Assembly (NCBI RefSeq): GCF_020510565.1
Contig: NZ_CP075189.1
Coordinates: 4,086,052 to 4,150,051, forward strand
Length of the DNA: 64,000 nucleotides
Source: Ferribacterium limneticum
GTDB lineage: Bacteria; Pseudomonadota; Gammaproteobacteria; Burkholderiales; Rhodocyclaceae
Direction of reading: 5' to 3'
Position numbers and translations under genes: made by a program. The notes beneath the pieces were generated by a model. It did not search any database, was not told the DNA's origin, and saw only the letters and a program-made list of their open reading frames with translations. Shown in pieces: positions 25,328 to 34,547 of this stretch; within the stretch, counting starts at the first letter, position 1; each line of letters begins with the position of its first letter.

Positions 25328-26869
25328 TCATGCCCCGCCGTGCCGGTCCTGCCGCTGCACCAGCGCCCGGACGGCGCGGGGCGCCGGGTTTTCGCGATCC
25401 TTCAACAAGCCGTGCAGACACGAAGGATTGGCGCGGGCGCCGCTAGCCTGATAGTCAGCAAGCAGCGTCTGGCGAGCACTTTCCTTTTCCATTCCGGTCA
25501 CGCCGGTCAGGAAATCGAACAGGCTATCGACCAGCATTTCCGGCGTCAGACGGCTGGTCTGGCCGGTGCCCTGCCATAGCCAGTCGGCGAAGGCGAGGAA
25601 GGCATTGAAGGGTGAAGGGCCAGCGAGCAGGATGGGCAGGGTTTGCGGGAAGCGGCCGGAGTTGGCGAGCAGATCCCAGTAGCGGGCAAGGCGGGTGAAG
25701 CGCTCGACGGTCGGCGCGTCGACCACGGCAGTTTGGCGGACGGTGTAGGGCGGTTCTGCGTCGTAGACCATGCCGTGAGCCACACTGTGCCGGGCGATCG
25801 GCGTGCCGCGCAGGCGTTTGAGGACGCCGAGCTGGATTTCGTGCGGGCGGATGGCGTAGAGGCGGTCGAAACCTTCGGCGAAGCTGGCCAGCGTTTCACC
25901 GGGCAGGCCGAAAATGAGATCGGTGTGCAGGTGGGCGTGGCTGTGATTGACCAGCCAGTCGAGGTTTTCGCAGGTCTTGGCGTTGTCCTGCCGACGTGAA
26001 ATGGCCTGCTGAACCTCCGGGTTGAAGGTCTGGATGCCGACTTCGAACTGCAGCACGCCGGGCGGGAAGCGGGCGATCATGTCTTTCAGGCGTTCCGGCA
26101 GGTGATCGGGAATCACCTCGAAATGCAGGAAGAGATCCGGCGTCAGGCGGTCGAAGAAGAATTGCAGGATGGTCAGCGAGCTGTCGATCTTGAGATTGAA
26201 GGTCCGGTCGACGAACTTGAAATTGCGCGCCCCGCGCTCGTAGAGCGTTTCCAGCGCGGCGAGGAAGCGCTCTTGCTCGAAAGCCCAGGCCGTCTTGTCG
26301 AGCGAACTGAGACAGAACTCGCACTTGAACGGGCAGCCGCGCGAGGCTTCGACGTAGAGCAGCCGATGCGCGAGATCGTCGGCGCTGAACTCGGCGTAGG
26401 GCAGGGCGATGTCGGCCAGCGCCGGCTGCTCGCCGGGGATCACTTTCATGAGCGGCGGCGGCCCGTCGAGCAGGGCGCGGCACAGTTTCGGAAAACTCAC
26501 GTCGCCCCAGCCGGTGATCAGGTGATCGGCCAGCCGGACGATTTCCTGATCTGCCCATTCGTAACTGACTTCCGGCCCGCCGAGGACGATTTTCAGCGCT
26601 GGCCGCGCCTGCTTTAGCTGGCGGACGACCTCGGTCGTTTGCACGACGTTCCAGATATAAACGCCGAAACCGATGATCTGCGGTTCCTCGGCGAGCAGCG
26701 CAGCGACGATTTCCGCCACCGGCCGGGCGATAGTGAATTCGCGCAGGACAGCCCGTTCGCGCAGCCCGGCGCCGCCATGCCGCTCCATGTTAGCCAGCAA
26801 GTAGCGCAGGCCGAGCGAGGCGTGGATGTATTTGGCGTTGAGCGTGCTCAGGATGATGGCGGGCGGCAT
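25328..26869 (-). CDS. B12-binding domain radical SAM protein (DUF4080 type)
   Basis: 513 residues. There is an N-terminal cobalamin-binding-like Rossmann domain (IGFGVYIWNVVQTTEVVRQLK, LGGPEVSYEW), and a radical SAM core with the cluster motif CPFKCEFC (about residues 191-198). A C-terminal DUF4080 region completes it. Family members are mostly uncharacterised methyltransferase- or rearrangement-type enzymes. No substrate genes are adjacent. It is divergent from the ABC permease, with a dispersed repeat between them. Confidence 0.88.
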   Translation of the reverse strand: MPPAIILSTLNAKYIHASLGLRYLLANMERHGGAGLRERAVLREFTIARPVAEIVAALLAEEPQIIGFGVYIWNVVQTTEVVRQLKQARPALKIVLGGPEVSYEWADQEIVRLADHLITGWGDVSFPKLCRALLDGPPPLMKVIPGEQPALADIALPYAEFSADDLAHRLLYVEASRGCPFKCEFCLSSLDKTAWAFEQERFLAALETLYERGARNFKFVDRTFNLKIDSSLTILQFFFDRLTPDLFLHFEVIPDHLPERLKDMIARFPPGVLQFEVGIQTFNPEVQQAISRRQDNAKTCENLDWLVNHSHAHLHTDLIFGLPGETLASFAEGFDRLYAIRPHEIQLGVLKRLRGTPIARHSVAHGMVYDAEPPYTVRQTAVVDAPTVERFTRLARYWDLLANSGRFPQTLPILLAGPSPFNAFLAFADWLWQGTGQTSRLTPEMLVDSLFDFLTGVTGMEKESARQTLLADYQASGARANPSCLHGLLKDRENPAPRAVRALVQRQDRHGGA

Positions 26870-26910
26870 TTCGCCATTTTGACAGCTTCGCCGAGGCCAT
26901 CCGAAGTGAT

Positions 26911-26948
26911 CCCACGGTCAACCGGAAAAAATGGCAAAAATCGAAATC
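26911..26948 (+). repeat. Dispersed 36-bp repeat
   Basis: CCCACGGTCAACCGGAAA, then AAATGGCAAAAATCGAAATC. It is an intergenic copy between divergent genes, close to consensus. Confidence 0.92.
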
Positions 26949-26994
26949 GACAGGGCACAGAACTTAAACGCTAGCGTCTTGGACAGAGGCTAAA

Positions 26995-27795
26995 ATGCGT
27001 CTTCCGTTTCATTCGCTCCGCCCCATGCTGCCTCAACCCTCCCTGCTCGGCTGGCTTCCCGTCTGGCAACGCAATTTCCTGGTCTGGCGCAAGCTTGCCC
27101 TGCCGTCCATCCTCGGCAACCTGGCCGACCCGCTGATCTACATGCTCGGCCTCGGCTACGGGCTGGGTGCCATGCTGCCCAGCATCGAAGGCCAGCCCTA
27201 CGTCGCCTTCCTGGCCGCCGGCACGGTCTGCGCCTCGACCATGAATGCCGCCACCTTCGAGGCCCTGTACTCGGCCTTTTCGCGCATGCACGTCCAGAAA
27301 ACCTGGGAAGCCATCCTCAACACGCCGCTCGGGCTGGGCGATGTCGTCGCCGGTGAACTGTTCTGGGCGGCGACCAAATCGCTGTTCTCGGGCGCTGCCA
27401 TTCTCGTCGTCATCACCGGCATGGGCCTGACCAACGGCCCGCTCATGCTCTGGGCACTGCCGGCCATCGTCCTCACCGGGCTGGCCTTCGCCGCCCTCGG
27501 CCTGATCTGGAACGCGCTGGCCCCGTCCTACGATTTCTTCATGTACTACTTCACGCTGTTCATCACGCCGATGACGCTCATTTCCGGCGTTTTCTTCCCG
27601 ACCGACCAGCTGCCCGGCTGGCTGGCGCTGATCGGCGGCTGGCTGCCGCTGGCCCAGGGCGTCGCGCTGGTTCGCCCGCTGCTCGCCGGCCAGATCCCGG
27701 CCGACGCCCTGATCCACATCATGGCGCTGCTCGCCACCGCCGGCATAGCCTTCACCATCGCCCTCCACCTGACCCGCCGCCGCCTGCTCAAGTAG
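26995..27795 (+). CDS. ABC-2 type permease (NodJ-like)
   Basis: 266 residues with six hydrophobic segments and the ABC-2 signature region near the C-terminus (YYFTLFITPMTLISGVFFPTDQLPGWL). It matches the NodJ/DrrB type and should pair with the ATPase at 21.7-22.6 kb, although the two genes are separated by four unrelated genes. The ATG at 26995 has AGAGG 5 bp upstream; an ATG at 27025 is possible. cutA follows 9 bp downstream. Confidence 0.88.
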   Translation: MRLPFHSLRPMLPQPSLLGWLPVWQRNFLVWRKLALPSILGNLADPLIYMLGLGYGLGAMLPSIEGQPYVAFLAAGTVCASTMNAATFEALYSAFSRMHVQKTWEAILNTPLGLGDVVAGELFWAATKSLFSGAAILVVITGMGLTNGPLMLWALPAIVLTGLAFAALGLIWNALAPSYDFFMYYFTLFITPMTLISGVFFPTDQLPGWLALIGGWLPLAQGVALVRPLLAGQIPADALIHIMALLATAGIAFTIALHLTRRRLLK

Positions 27796-27804
27796 AATCC
27801 ACTA

Positions 27805-28122
27805 ATGGAAACCCTGCTCGTCATCACCAACTGCCCGGACGAAGAAACCGCCAACGCCATCGCGCTCGCCGCGGTTGAAGAAAAACTGGCCGCCTGCGTG
27901 AACATCCTGCCGCGGGTCCAGTCGGTCTATCGCTGGCAGGGCAAGGTCGAATCGGCCTCCGAAATTCCGCTTTTTTTCAAGTCGACCGTAGCAAGCTACC
28001 CGGCGCTCGAAGCCAGAATCCGCGAACTCCATCCCTACGAGCTGCCCGAAATCATCGCCCTGCCGCTCAGCCACGGCTTCCCGGCCTACCTGAACTGGGT
28101 GGCAGCAGAAACGATCCAATGA
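27805..28122 (+). CDS. cutA: Divalent-cation tolerance protein CutA
   Basis: 105 residues. It forms a trimeric PII-like fold; family phrases ITNCPDEETANAIA, KLAACVNILPRVQSVYRWQGKVE and HPYELPEIIALPL are all present. CutA binds copper and is often next to dsbD, as here. The stop overlaps the dsbD start (ATGA). Confidence 0.96.
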   Translation: METLLVITNCPDEETANAIALAAVEEKLAACVNILPRVQSVYRWQGKVESASEIPLFFKSTVASYPALEARIRELHPYELPEIIALPLSHGFPAYLNWVAAETIQ

Positions 28123-29879
28123 CCATGCGCCTCCTGTTCCTCGTTTTCGCCTTTTTCCTCTCGCTCGCCCACGCCGAGGAATTCCTCGACCCGGCCGTTG
28201 CCTTCAAGCCCTCGGTCAAGGCGCTCGACGGCCAGACGCTCGAAATCAGCTACGAAATCGCCAAGGGCTACTACCTCTACCGCGACAAATTCCGTTTCAC
28301 CGTCGACGGCGAAACGGCCCCCCTCGGCACGCCGACCTTCCCCAAGGGCAAGGAGCACGACGACGAGAATTTTGGCAAGGTCGAGGTCTATTACAAGACC
28401 GTCGCCATCCGCGTCCCGGTCGAGCGCATGTCCTCCGGCCCGTTGCCGCTGAAACTCAACGTCACCTCGCAAGGTTGCGCCGATGCCGGCGTCTGCTATC
28501 CGCCGCAAACCCAGCCGCTCAGCGTCGAACTGCCCGACCCGGCCAGCGCACCGCCAGCCTCGACGGCGCCGGCAGAAGGCGACGAAAGCGGCCAGATCGC
28601 CGCCACGCTCAAAAACGCCGGCTTCTGGACCAGCCTCGCCTTCTTCTTCATCGCCGGCCTCGGCCTGTCGCTGACCCCCTGCGTCTTCCCGATGATCCCC
28701 ATCCTGTCCGGCATCATCGCCGGGCAGGGCCACAAGAACTCCCACGCCCGCGGCTTCGCGCTGTCCTTGGCCTACGTCCTCGGCATGGCCGTCACCTACG
28801 CCGCGGCCGGCGTCGCGGCCGGCCTGAGCGGCACGCTGATTTCCGCCGCGCTGCAAAACCCCTGGGTGCTCGGCAGCTTCGCACTGGTTTTCGTCGTGCT
28901 CTCGTTCTCGATGTTCGGCTTCTACGAGCTGCAATTGCCAACCGCACTGCAAAGCAAGTTGTCGGAAGAATCCGGCCACCTGCAGGGCGGGCGCGGCATC
29001 GGCGTTTTCCTGATGGGCGCGCTGTCGGCGCTCATCGTCGGACCCTGCGTCGCGGCGCCGCTGGCCGGTGCGCTGCTTTATATCGGGCAGACCGGCGACG
29101 CTGTGTTCGGTGGCGCCGCGCTGTTCGTCATGGCGCTTGGCATGGGGGCGCCGCTCATCGCTGTCGGCATTGCCGGCGGTTCCCTGCTGCCCAAGACCGG
29201 ACCGTGGATGGAAGGCGTCAAGAAGGCTTTCGGCGTGCTGCTGCTGGCCACCGCCGTCTGGCTCGTTTCGCCGGTCATTCCAGCCGTGGCATCCATGCTC
29301 GCCTGGGCGACGCTGCTCATCATCCCGGCCATCTACCTCCACGCCCTCGACCCACTGCCGCCGCACGCCAAGGGCTGGCACCGTTTCTGGAAGGGTATCG
29401 GCATCGTCATGTTGCTAACCGGCGCCGCGCTGCTCATCGGTGCGCTAGCCGGTGGCCGCGACCCGCTGCAACCGCTGGCCGGGCTACGCGGACAGGCGGT
29501 CGCCGCCGAAGAGAAAAGGCTGCCGTTCGAACGCGTTGCATCGGTGGCCGATCTGGAAGCCCGAATCAAAGCCGCCGGCAAGCCGGTCATGCTCGATTTC
29601 TACGCCGACTGGTGCGTCTCGTGCAAGGAAATGGAGCGTTTCACCTTCTCCGACCCCGCTATTCGGGCCAAACTGGCTGGTTTCACGCTGTTGCAGGCCG
29701 ATGTCACGGCCAATTCGGACGACGACAAGGCTTTATTGGCCAAATTCAAGCTGTTTGGCCCGCCGGGCATCATTTTCTACGATGCCAAAGGCCAGGAAAA
29801 CAAGGCCGTGCGCATTGTCGGCTTTCAGGATGCGGCGCAGTTCATGAAATCCCTGCAGCAGACCGCGACAGCCGGCTAG
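28119..29879 (+). CDS. dsbD: Thiol:disulfide interchange protein DsbD
   Basis: 586 residues. A signal peptide is followed by a periplasmic alpha domain with a redox Cys pair (GCADAGVC). The membrane domain has about eight segments and LTPCVFPMIPILSG and VGPCVAAPLAGAL as its cysteine-bearing helices. The periplasmic thioredoxin-like gamma domain has DWCVSCKEME. DsbD carries electrons from cytoplasmic thioredoxin to periplasmic DsbC and cytochrome c maturation proteins. Confidence 0.96.
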   Translation: MTMRLLFLVFAFFLSLAHAEEFLDPAVAFKPSVKALDGQTLEISYEIAKGYYLYRDKFRFTVDGETAPLGTPTFPKGKEHDDENFGKVEVYYKTVAIRVPVERMSSGPLPLKLNVTSQGCADAGVCYPPQTQPLSVELPDPASAPPASTAPAEGDESGQIAATLKNAGFWTSLAFFFIAGLGLSLTPCVFPMIPILSGIIAGQGHKNSHARGFALSLAYVLGMAVTYAAAGVAAGLSGTLISAALQNPWVLGSFALVFVVLSFSMFGFYELQLPTALQSKLSEESGHLQGGRGIGVFLMGALSALIVGPCVAAPLAGALLYIGQTGDAVFGGAALFVMALGMGAPLIAVGIAGGSLLPKTGPWMEGVKKAFGVLLLATAVWLVSPVIPAVASMLAWATLLIIPAIYLHALDPLPPHAKGWHRFWKGIGIVMLLTGAALLIGALAGGRDPLQPLAGLRGQAVAAEEKRLPFERVASVADLEARIKAAGKPVMLDFYADWCVSCKEMERFTFSDPAIRAKLAGFTLLQADVTANSDDDKALLAKFKLFGPPGIIFYDAKGQENKAVRIVGFQDAAQFMKSLQQTATAG

Positions 29880-30550
29880 ATTTTTTGCAGTTTGGCCCGG
29901 CCCTGCGCGTGGCGCAGGCCAAGAATACCGAACACCGCGCCCACCACGGCGCCGGCCACGACATCGATGACCACATGCTGGCGCGTCGCCACGGTCGACC
30001 ACAAAATCGCCAGACAATGCAGCCAGATCAGCCAGCGCAGGGCCTGCGGGGCGGAGATCGTTGTCACCAGGCGGTCAAGCCAAATCGCCGCAAACACCGC
30101 CGAGGCGACATGCAACGACGGGCAGGCGTTGCCACTGGCATCGACGTCCTTGATGATCGCCATTTCCGGATAGAGCCTCCAGTCGATGCCGGCCGGCGGA
30201 ACGGCGGTGGGGAAGGCCCAGAAAATGGCCAGGCAGAACAGGCACATCGCCGCCATCCACAGGCCGAACAGCGCCAGTATCCGGAATTCCCTGAACAGTG
30301 CGGCCGGCAGCGAGGCGTAAACCCACAGCGAGGCATAGACCGGAAAAGCCAGCGCCGTGACGGGAATCCACTGGTCGACGACGGTCAGCGGCATCAGCGT
30401 GGCCGGGAACAGCGGGTTGCGCAATATCCCGAAATAAGCCCAGAAAAAGGCCAGCATGAAGAGCATCGTGCCGACTGCCTTGAGCGGCCACAGAAAGATC
30501 ATCCGGGATGCAATCTGCCGGATCCAGTGCGGTTCGTGGAACAGGTGCAT
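29876..30550 (-). CDS. PAP2-family membrane phosphatase
   Basis: About 224 residues from the ATG at 30550 (an upstream ATG at 30592 adds 14). Several membrane segments are present. The PAP2 motifs are ASGNACPSLHVASAVFAAIW and ATRQHVVIDVVAGAVVGA, giving the catalytic histidines; the first basic motif is weak. Members remove phosphate from lipid or polyprenyl phosphates. The gene ends inside the dsbD stop region and runs antiparallel to the pigment cluster start. The same frame stays open to 32194, but that is antisense to real genes. Confidence 0.82.
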   Translation of the reverse strand: MHLFHEPHWIRQIASRMIFLWPLKAVGTMLFMLAFFWAYFGILRNPLFPATLMPLTVVDQWIPVTALAFPVYASLWVYASLPAALFREFRILALFGLWMAAMCLFCLAIFWAFPTAVPPAGIDWRLYPEMAIIKDVDASGNACPSLHVASAVFAAIWLDRLVTTISAPQALRWLIWLHCLAILWSTVATRQHVVIDVVAGAVVGAVFGILGLRHAQGRAKLQKI

Positions 30551-30694
30551 TGATGGCTCGAAAGAAGGCAATTGGGAGTAGCGCGCCGCCATGGTAGCAA
30601 ATCGCATTTCTGGCGCCCGGGAACGATACTCCAGCGCAAGAGTATGGGGGGAAACCTTTGGAAAACATGGGCTTTCAGCTAAAATCGCGGGTCT

Positions 30695-30934
30695 ATGGAA
30701 TCCATTGGCCTGATTCGCGATTTTCTCAAGGACCGCCTCGGCGTCGAGCCGGAAAATGTCGTTCCCGGCGCCGTGCTGGCTGAGCTTGGCGTGGACTCGC
30801 TGATGATGCTCGAACTGATGTTCGAGTTCGAGGATCGCTTCGGCATCAAGCTGTCTCGCGACATCAAAACTCCCCGGACCGTTGGCGAGATGGTTGCGCT
30901 GATGGACGGGCTGATCGCCCAGTCGAAGAGCTGA
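30695..30934 (+). CDS. Acyl carrier protein 1 of the aryl-polyene cluster
   Basis: 79 residues. The phosphopantetheine serine is in ELGVDSLMMLEL (about residue 37). The phrase FGIKLSRDIKTPRTVGEMV closes the four-helix ACP fold. It starts the forward run of pigment genes, 3 bp before a ketosynthase. In characterised aryl-polyene systems two ACPs carry the starter and growing chain. Confidence 0.93.
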   Translation: MESIGLIRDFLKDRLGVEPENVVPGAVLAELGVDSLMMLELMFEFEDRFGIKLSRDIKTPRTVGEMVALMDGLIAQSKS

Positions 30935-30937
30935 GCC

Positions 30938-32188
30938 ATGAGCCAGCGGCGGGTGGCGATTACTGGCCTTGGGCTGGTCAGCCCTTATGGCGGCGACCTC
31001 ACGGATTTCTTCAGTCGCCTGTGCGCCGGTCAATCGGCCGTCGGCTACCTGCTGACCGACGACGTTCCGCGACCGCTGTCGATGCCTTTCGTCAGTTGTC
31101 CCGCTTTCGATCCCGATGTCGCGCTCGGCAAGCCGCTGGCCAGCATGATGGACCGCTTCGCCCAGTTCGCCATGGCTGCCGCCTTCAGCGCCTGGGACGA
31201 TGCCGGCCTGCCGCGCAAGAACGAAGCTGAAAACCGCGACGACTGGGGCGTTGCCTGGGGCACCGCCCTCGGCGGCACGATGGCCTACGAAAAGGGCTAC
31301 CGCGAGCTTTGGCAGAAGGGCCGCGAACGGCTGTCGCCGCTGACCGTCCTGCTCGGCATGAACAGTTCGGCCAACGCCCACATTTCGATCCAGCTCGGGC
31401 TGGGCGGCGTCAGCATGAGCCACACAGTCGCCTGCGCCTCGTCGGCCATTGCCATCGGCGAAGCTTTCCGCCGCGTGCGCAGCGGTGAAGCAACGGTCAT
31501 GCTGACCGGCGGCTCCGATGTGCCACAGGCCTACGGCGTTGCCCGCGCTTGGGAAGCCCTGCGCGTCATGGCGCCGGGCGATGCCGAGACTTCGGCCACT
31601 GCCTGCAAGCCATTTTCGGCCGAGCGCCGCGGCCTGGTGCTGGGCGAGGGCGGGGCGGCCCTGGTCCTTGAAGACTGGGACCATGCCGTCGCCCGCGGCG
31701 CCCGCATTCACGGCGAGATCGTCGGCTACGGCACGACCTGCGACCATAGCCATCTCGTCCGCCCGGAAGCCGCTGGCCAGATCCGCGCCATCCAGCTCAC
31801 GCTCGCCGACGCCGGCCTGAGCGCCGCCGACATCGATTACGTCAACGCCCACGGCACGGCGACGGCCGAAGGCGACCCGGTTGAAGTTGCCGCCCTGAAA
31901 GCCGTTTTCGCCGAGCGCGCGGCAAGCCTGCCGGTCAGCGCCACCAAGTCGATGCACGGCCACATGCTCGGCGGCTCGGCGGCCATCGAAGCCATCGTCA
32001 CCGTCCTCGCCCTGCGCGACGGGTCGATTCCGCCGACCGCCCATCTTGGCACCCTCGACCCGGACTGCACCGGCGTCGACCACGTGGCGACGGCCCGCCA
32101 CGGCCAACCGCTGCGCGCCGCGCTGTCCAATTCCTTCGCTTTTGGCGGCAGCAACGCGGTCCTCGCGTTCCGCGCCGTCGACCTGTAA
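30938..32188 (+). CDS. Beta-ketoacyl-ACP synthase (FabF-like), aryl-polyene cluster
   Basis: 416 residues. Active-site Cys is in TVACASSAIAIG, and the two histidines are in VNAHGTATAEGD and KSMHGHMLGGS. It is a full-length condensing enzyme. It elongates the polyene chain or primes it with malonyl-ACP; which role cannot be told from sequence. It is flanked by two ACP genes. Confidence 0.93.
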   Translation: MSQRRVAITGLGLVSPYGGDLTDFFSRLCAGQSAVGYLLTDDVPRPLSMPFVSCPAFDPDVALGKPLASMMDRFAQFAMAAAFSAWDDAGLPRKNEAENRDDWGVAWGTALGGTMAYEKGYRELWQKGRERLSPLTVLLGMNSSANAHISIQLGLGGVSMSHTVACASSAIAIGEAFRRVRSGEATVMLTGGSDVPQAYGVARAWEALRVMAPGDAETSATACKPFSAERRGLVLGEGGAALVLEDWDHAVARGARIHGEIVGYGTTCDHSHLVRPEAAGQIRAIQLTLADAGLSAADIDYVNAHGTATAEGDPVEVAALKAVFAERAASLPVSATKSMHGHMLGGSAAIEAIVTVLALRDGSIPPTAHLGTLDPDCTGVDHVATARHGQPLRAALSNSFAFGGSNAVLAFRAVDL

Positions 32189-32206
32189 CCCCACGGAAGC
32201 ACCGCC

Positions 32207-32491
32207 ATGTCTGAAGCCATTTCGCCGGAAATCATCGAAGCTCTGTTGCCGGAGGTTGCCGAGCTGATCGTCACGGCACTCAACCTCGACGTGCCGCCGG
32301 CCGACATCGAAGCGGATGCGCCGCTGTTCGGCGACGGCCTCGGTCTCGACTCGATCGACGTGCTCGAAATCGCCCTGGTCATTTCAAAAAAATACGGCTT
32401 CCAGCTCAAGTCGGACAACGAGGACAACCTGCGCATCTTCTCGTCGCTGCGCGCCCTGTCCGCCCACATCGCCTCCCAGCGGACCAAATGA
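32207..32491 (+). CDS. Acyl carrier protein 2 of the aryl-polyene cluster
   Basis: 94 residues. The phosphopantetheine attachment site is in GLGLDSIDVLEI (about residue 49). It is longer than the first ACP at the N-terminus. It overlaps the next membrane-protein gene by ATGA. Confidence 0.92.
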   Translation: MSEAISPEIIEALLPEVAELIVTALNLDVPPADIEADAPLFGDGLGLDSIDVLEIALVISKKYGFQLKSDNEDNLRIFSSLRALSAHIASQRTK

Positions 32492-33183
32492 GCCTGTCCC
32501 CGGGCCAGCTGCTGCGCGGCCTGGCCGTCGTCGTCTTTCTCGCAATCTGGGCCTTCCTGGCCCACACCGGCAGCGCCGGCGAAGGTTCCGGCGATCTCTC
32601 GGTACTCCTTGGCGTCGCCCCCATAGGCGCTGCCCTCGGCCTGCTGCTCTGGCGCAGCAGCCACGTGCTGCTGACCGGCGCCGGCATTCTCGCCATGCTC
32701 GGCGGGCTGGCCTGGTATTGGCCGACCCTGCGCGAAAACATCGCGCTGCTTTTTTTCATCCAGCACCTCGGCACCAACCTGGCGCTCGGCGCGCTGTTCG
32801 GGCGCAGCCTGCTCGGCGACGGCGAAGCACTGATCACTCAGCTTGCCCGGGCGGTGCATGAAGCCAATCTGTCCGAACTCAAGCGCCGCTACACGCGCCA
32901 GGCGACGCTGGCGTGGACCCTGTTTTTCCTCGGCAATGCGCTCATTTCGGCCGTCCTCTGGCTACTCGCGCCACACACCGTCTGGTCGATCTACGCCAAC
33001 CTGCTGTCGGCGCCACTGCTCGGCGCCATGTTCATCGGCGAACACATCTGGCGGCTCAAGGCCCTGCCACCCGACGAGCGGCCGAGCATCGCCCAGGTCG
33101 TCAGCGCCTACCGCATGCGCAGCCAGCAGAAAGCGTCCGCCGCCGATCTCGAAACACCGCAGCCACCCGCCAATCCGTCATGA
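32488..33183 (+). CDS. COG4648-type membrane protein, aryl-polyene cluster
   Basis: 231 residues with about six hydrophobic segments. The phrase IQHLGTNLALGALFGRSL, then LKRRYTRQATLAWTLFFLGNALISAVL, is typical of the membrane protein found in aryl-polyene clusters next to the ACPs. Its function is unknown; it may anchor or export the product. The C-terminus is polar and Pro-rich. It overlaps the AMP-ligase start (ATGA). Confidence 0.88.
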   Translation: MSLSPGQLLRGLAVVVFLAIWAFLAHTGSAGEGSGDLSVLLGVAPIGAALGLLLWRSSHVLLTGAGILAMLGGLAWYWPTLRENIALLFFIQHLGTNLALGALFGRSLLGDGEALITQLARAVHEANLSELKRRYTRQATLAWTLFFLGNALISAVLWLLAPHTVWSIYANLLSAPLLGAMFIGEHIWRLKALPPDERPSIAQVVSAYRMRSQQKASAADLETPQPPANPS

Positions 33184-34547
33184 ACATGGTTCCACTGCTC
33201 GCCCACGGCGACCTCGACGCCGTTTTTGCCTGGTCGGCCGACGGCCCGATCAGCGTTGGCGACTACCTGGCCGATGCCCACTGGCTGGCCGAACAACTGC
33301 CGGCCACCGGCTATCTGCTCAACCTCTGCCACGACCGTTACCGCTTTGCCGTCGGCTTCGCGGCCGGCTTGCTGCGCGGCATGACCAGCCTGCAACCCTC
33401 GTCGCAATCAGCGGAAACCTTCCGCCGCCTGCAGACCGAGTACGCCGGGCTGGTTTGCCTGTGCGACGGTGCCGCCGATACGCTTGACCTGCCACGCCTT
33501 GATTTCCCGGCCGATTCTTCGTGCATTCCCACGGTCAACCGGAAAAAAGGGCCAAAAACGAAATCGGCCATCCCCGAGTTTCCCGCCGATCATCTTGCCG
33601 CCATTCTGTTCACCTCCGGTTCCACCGGCCTGCCGCAGGCCCAGCGCAAGACCTGGGGCAAACTCGTCGCCAACGGCCGGGCCGAAGCCGTCGCCCTCGG
33701 CCTCGACCGCCGGCCGCACGCCATCGTCGGCACCGTGCCGGTCCAGCACAGCTACGGCTTCGAATCGACCTTCCTGCTCGCCCTGCACGGCGGCTGCGCC
33801 TTCTGGGCCGGCAAGCCGTTCTATCCGCAGGACATCGCCGGCGCACTGGCCGCCGTGCCGCAGCCGCGCCTGCTCGTCACCACGCCTTTCCACCTCTCGG
33901 CGCTGCTCTCGGCCGAAATCGAGCTGCCGCCCGTCGACCTGCTGCTCTCGGCCACCGCGCCGCTATCGACGACGCTGGCCGCTCAAGCTGAAGCTCACAC
34001 CGGCGCGCCGATGCACGAAATCTACGGCTCGACCGAATCCGGCCAGCTGGCCAGCCGGCGCACCACAGCCGGCGCGGAGTGGACCCTGCTGCCCGGCGTC
34101 CGGCTCGAGCAGGACGGCGACGACACCATCGCCTGCGACGGTCACGTTGAAGGCCGCGTCACGCTCTCCGACCTCATCGAACTGCTGCCCGATCACCGCT
34201 TCCTGCTCCATGGCCGCCACGCCGATCTGGTCAACATCGCCGGCAAGCGCACCTCGCTGGCCTACCTCAACCACCAGCTCGGCGCCGTTCCCGGCGTCGT
34301 CGATGGCGCCTTCTTCCTGCCCGACGAGGAAGGCCCGGACGGCATCACGCGCCTCACCGCCTTCGTCGTCGCCCCCGGCCTAACTTCCCGCCAAGTCAGC
34401 GTCGAACTGCGCCAGCGCATTGACGCCATCTTCCTGCCCCGGCCGCTCGTCCTCGTCGACAAACTGCCGCGCAACAGTACCGGCAAATTGCCGCGCGGCG
34501 ATCTGCAGGCGCTCTACGCCGAGAAAGTCAGCCATGGCGGACGCTGA
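33180..34547 (+). CDS. AMP-dependent acyl-ACP/CoA ligase, aryl-polyene cluster, with an in-frame repeat
   Basis: 455 residues from the ATG at 33180. The ANL signature is LFTSGSTGLPQ (P-loop); the later motifs are MHEIYGSTESGQ and the C-terminal KLPRNSTGKLPRGDL, where the last Lys is catalytic. In aryl-polyene systems this enzyme loads the aromatic starter onto an ACP; here that would be 3- or 4-hydroxybenzoate. Residues 117-129 (PTVNRKKGPKTKS) are encoded by a dispersed repeat and lie in the linker just before the P-loop strand, a tolerant position. Confidence 0.9.
   Translation: MNMVPLLAHGDLDAVFAWSADGPISVGDYLADAHWLAEQLPATGYLLNLCHDRYRFAVGFAAGLLRGMTSLQPSSQSAETFRRLQTEYAGLVCLCDGAADTLDLPRLDFPADSSCIPTVNRKKGPKTKSAIPEFPADHLAAILFTSGSTGLPQAQRKTWGKLVANGRAEAVALGLDRRPHAIVGTVPVQHSYGFESTFLLALHGGCAFWAGKPFYPQDIAGALAAVPQPRLLVTTPFHLSALLSAEIELPPVDLLLSATAPLSTTLAAQAEAHTGAPMHEIYGSTESGQLASRRTTAGAEWTLLPGVRLEQDGDDTIACDGHVEGRVTLSDLIELLPDHRFLLHGRHADLVNIAGKRTSLAYLNHQLGAVPGVVDGAFFLPDEEGPDGITRLTAFVVAPGLTSRQVSVELRQRIDAIFLPRPLVLVDKLPRNSTGKLPRGDLQALYAEKVSHGGR
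33528..33566 (+). repeat. Dispersed 36-bp repeat inside the AMP-ligase coding sequence
   Basis: CCCACGGTCAACCGGAAA, then AAAGGGCCAAAAACGAAATC. It is close to consensus, in forward orientation, and translates as TVNRKKGPKTKS without disturbing the frame. Confidence 0.92.

Noticed and set aside
29880..29905. GATTTTTTGCAGTTTGGCCCGG after dsbD as a repeat copy
   Set aside because: Lacks the conserved ACGGTCAACCGG half; similarity limited to a T-rich stretch plus GGCC.
29876..32194. 772-residue open frame on the minus strand across the ACP and ketosynthase genes
   Set aside because: Only its C-terminal 224 residues are PAP2-like. The rest is antisense to clear ACP and ketosynthase genes and reads like GC-rich shadow sequence.
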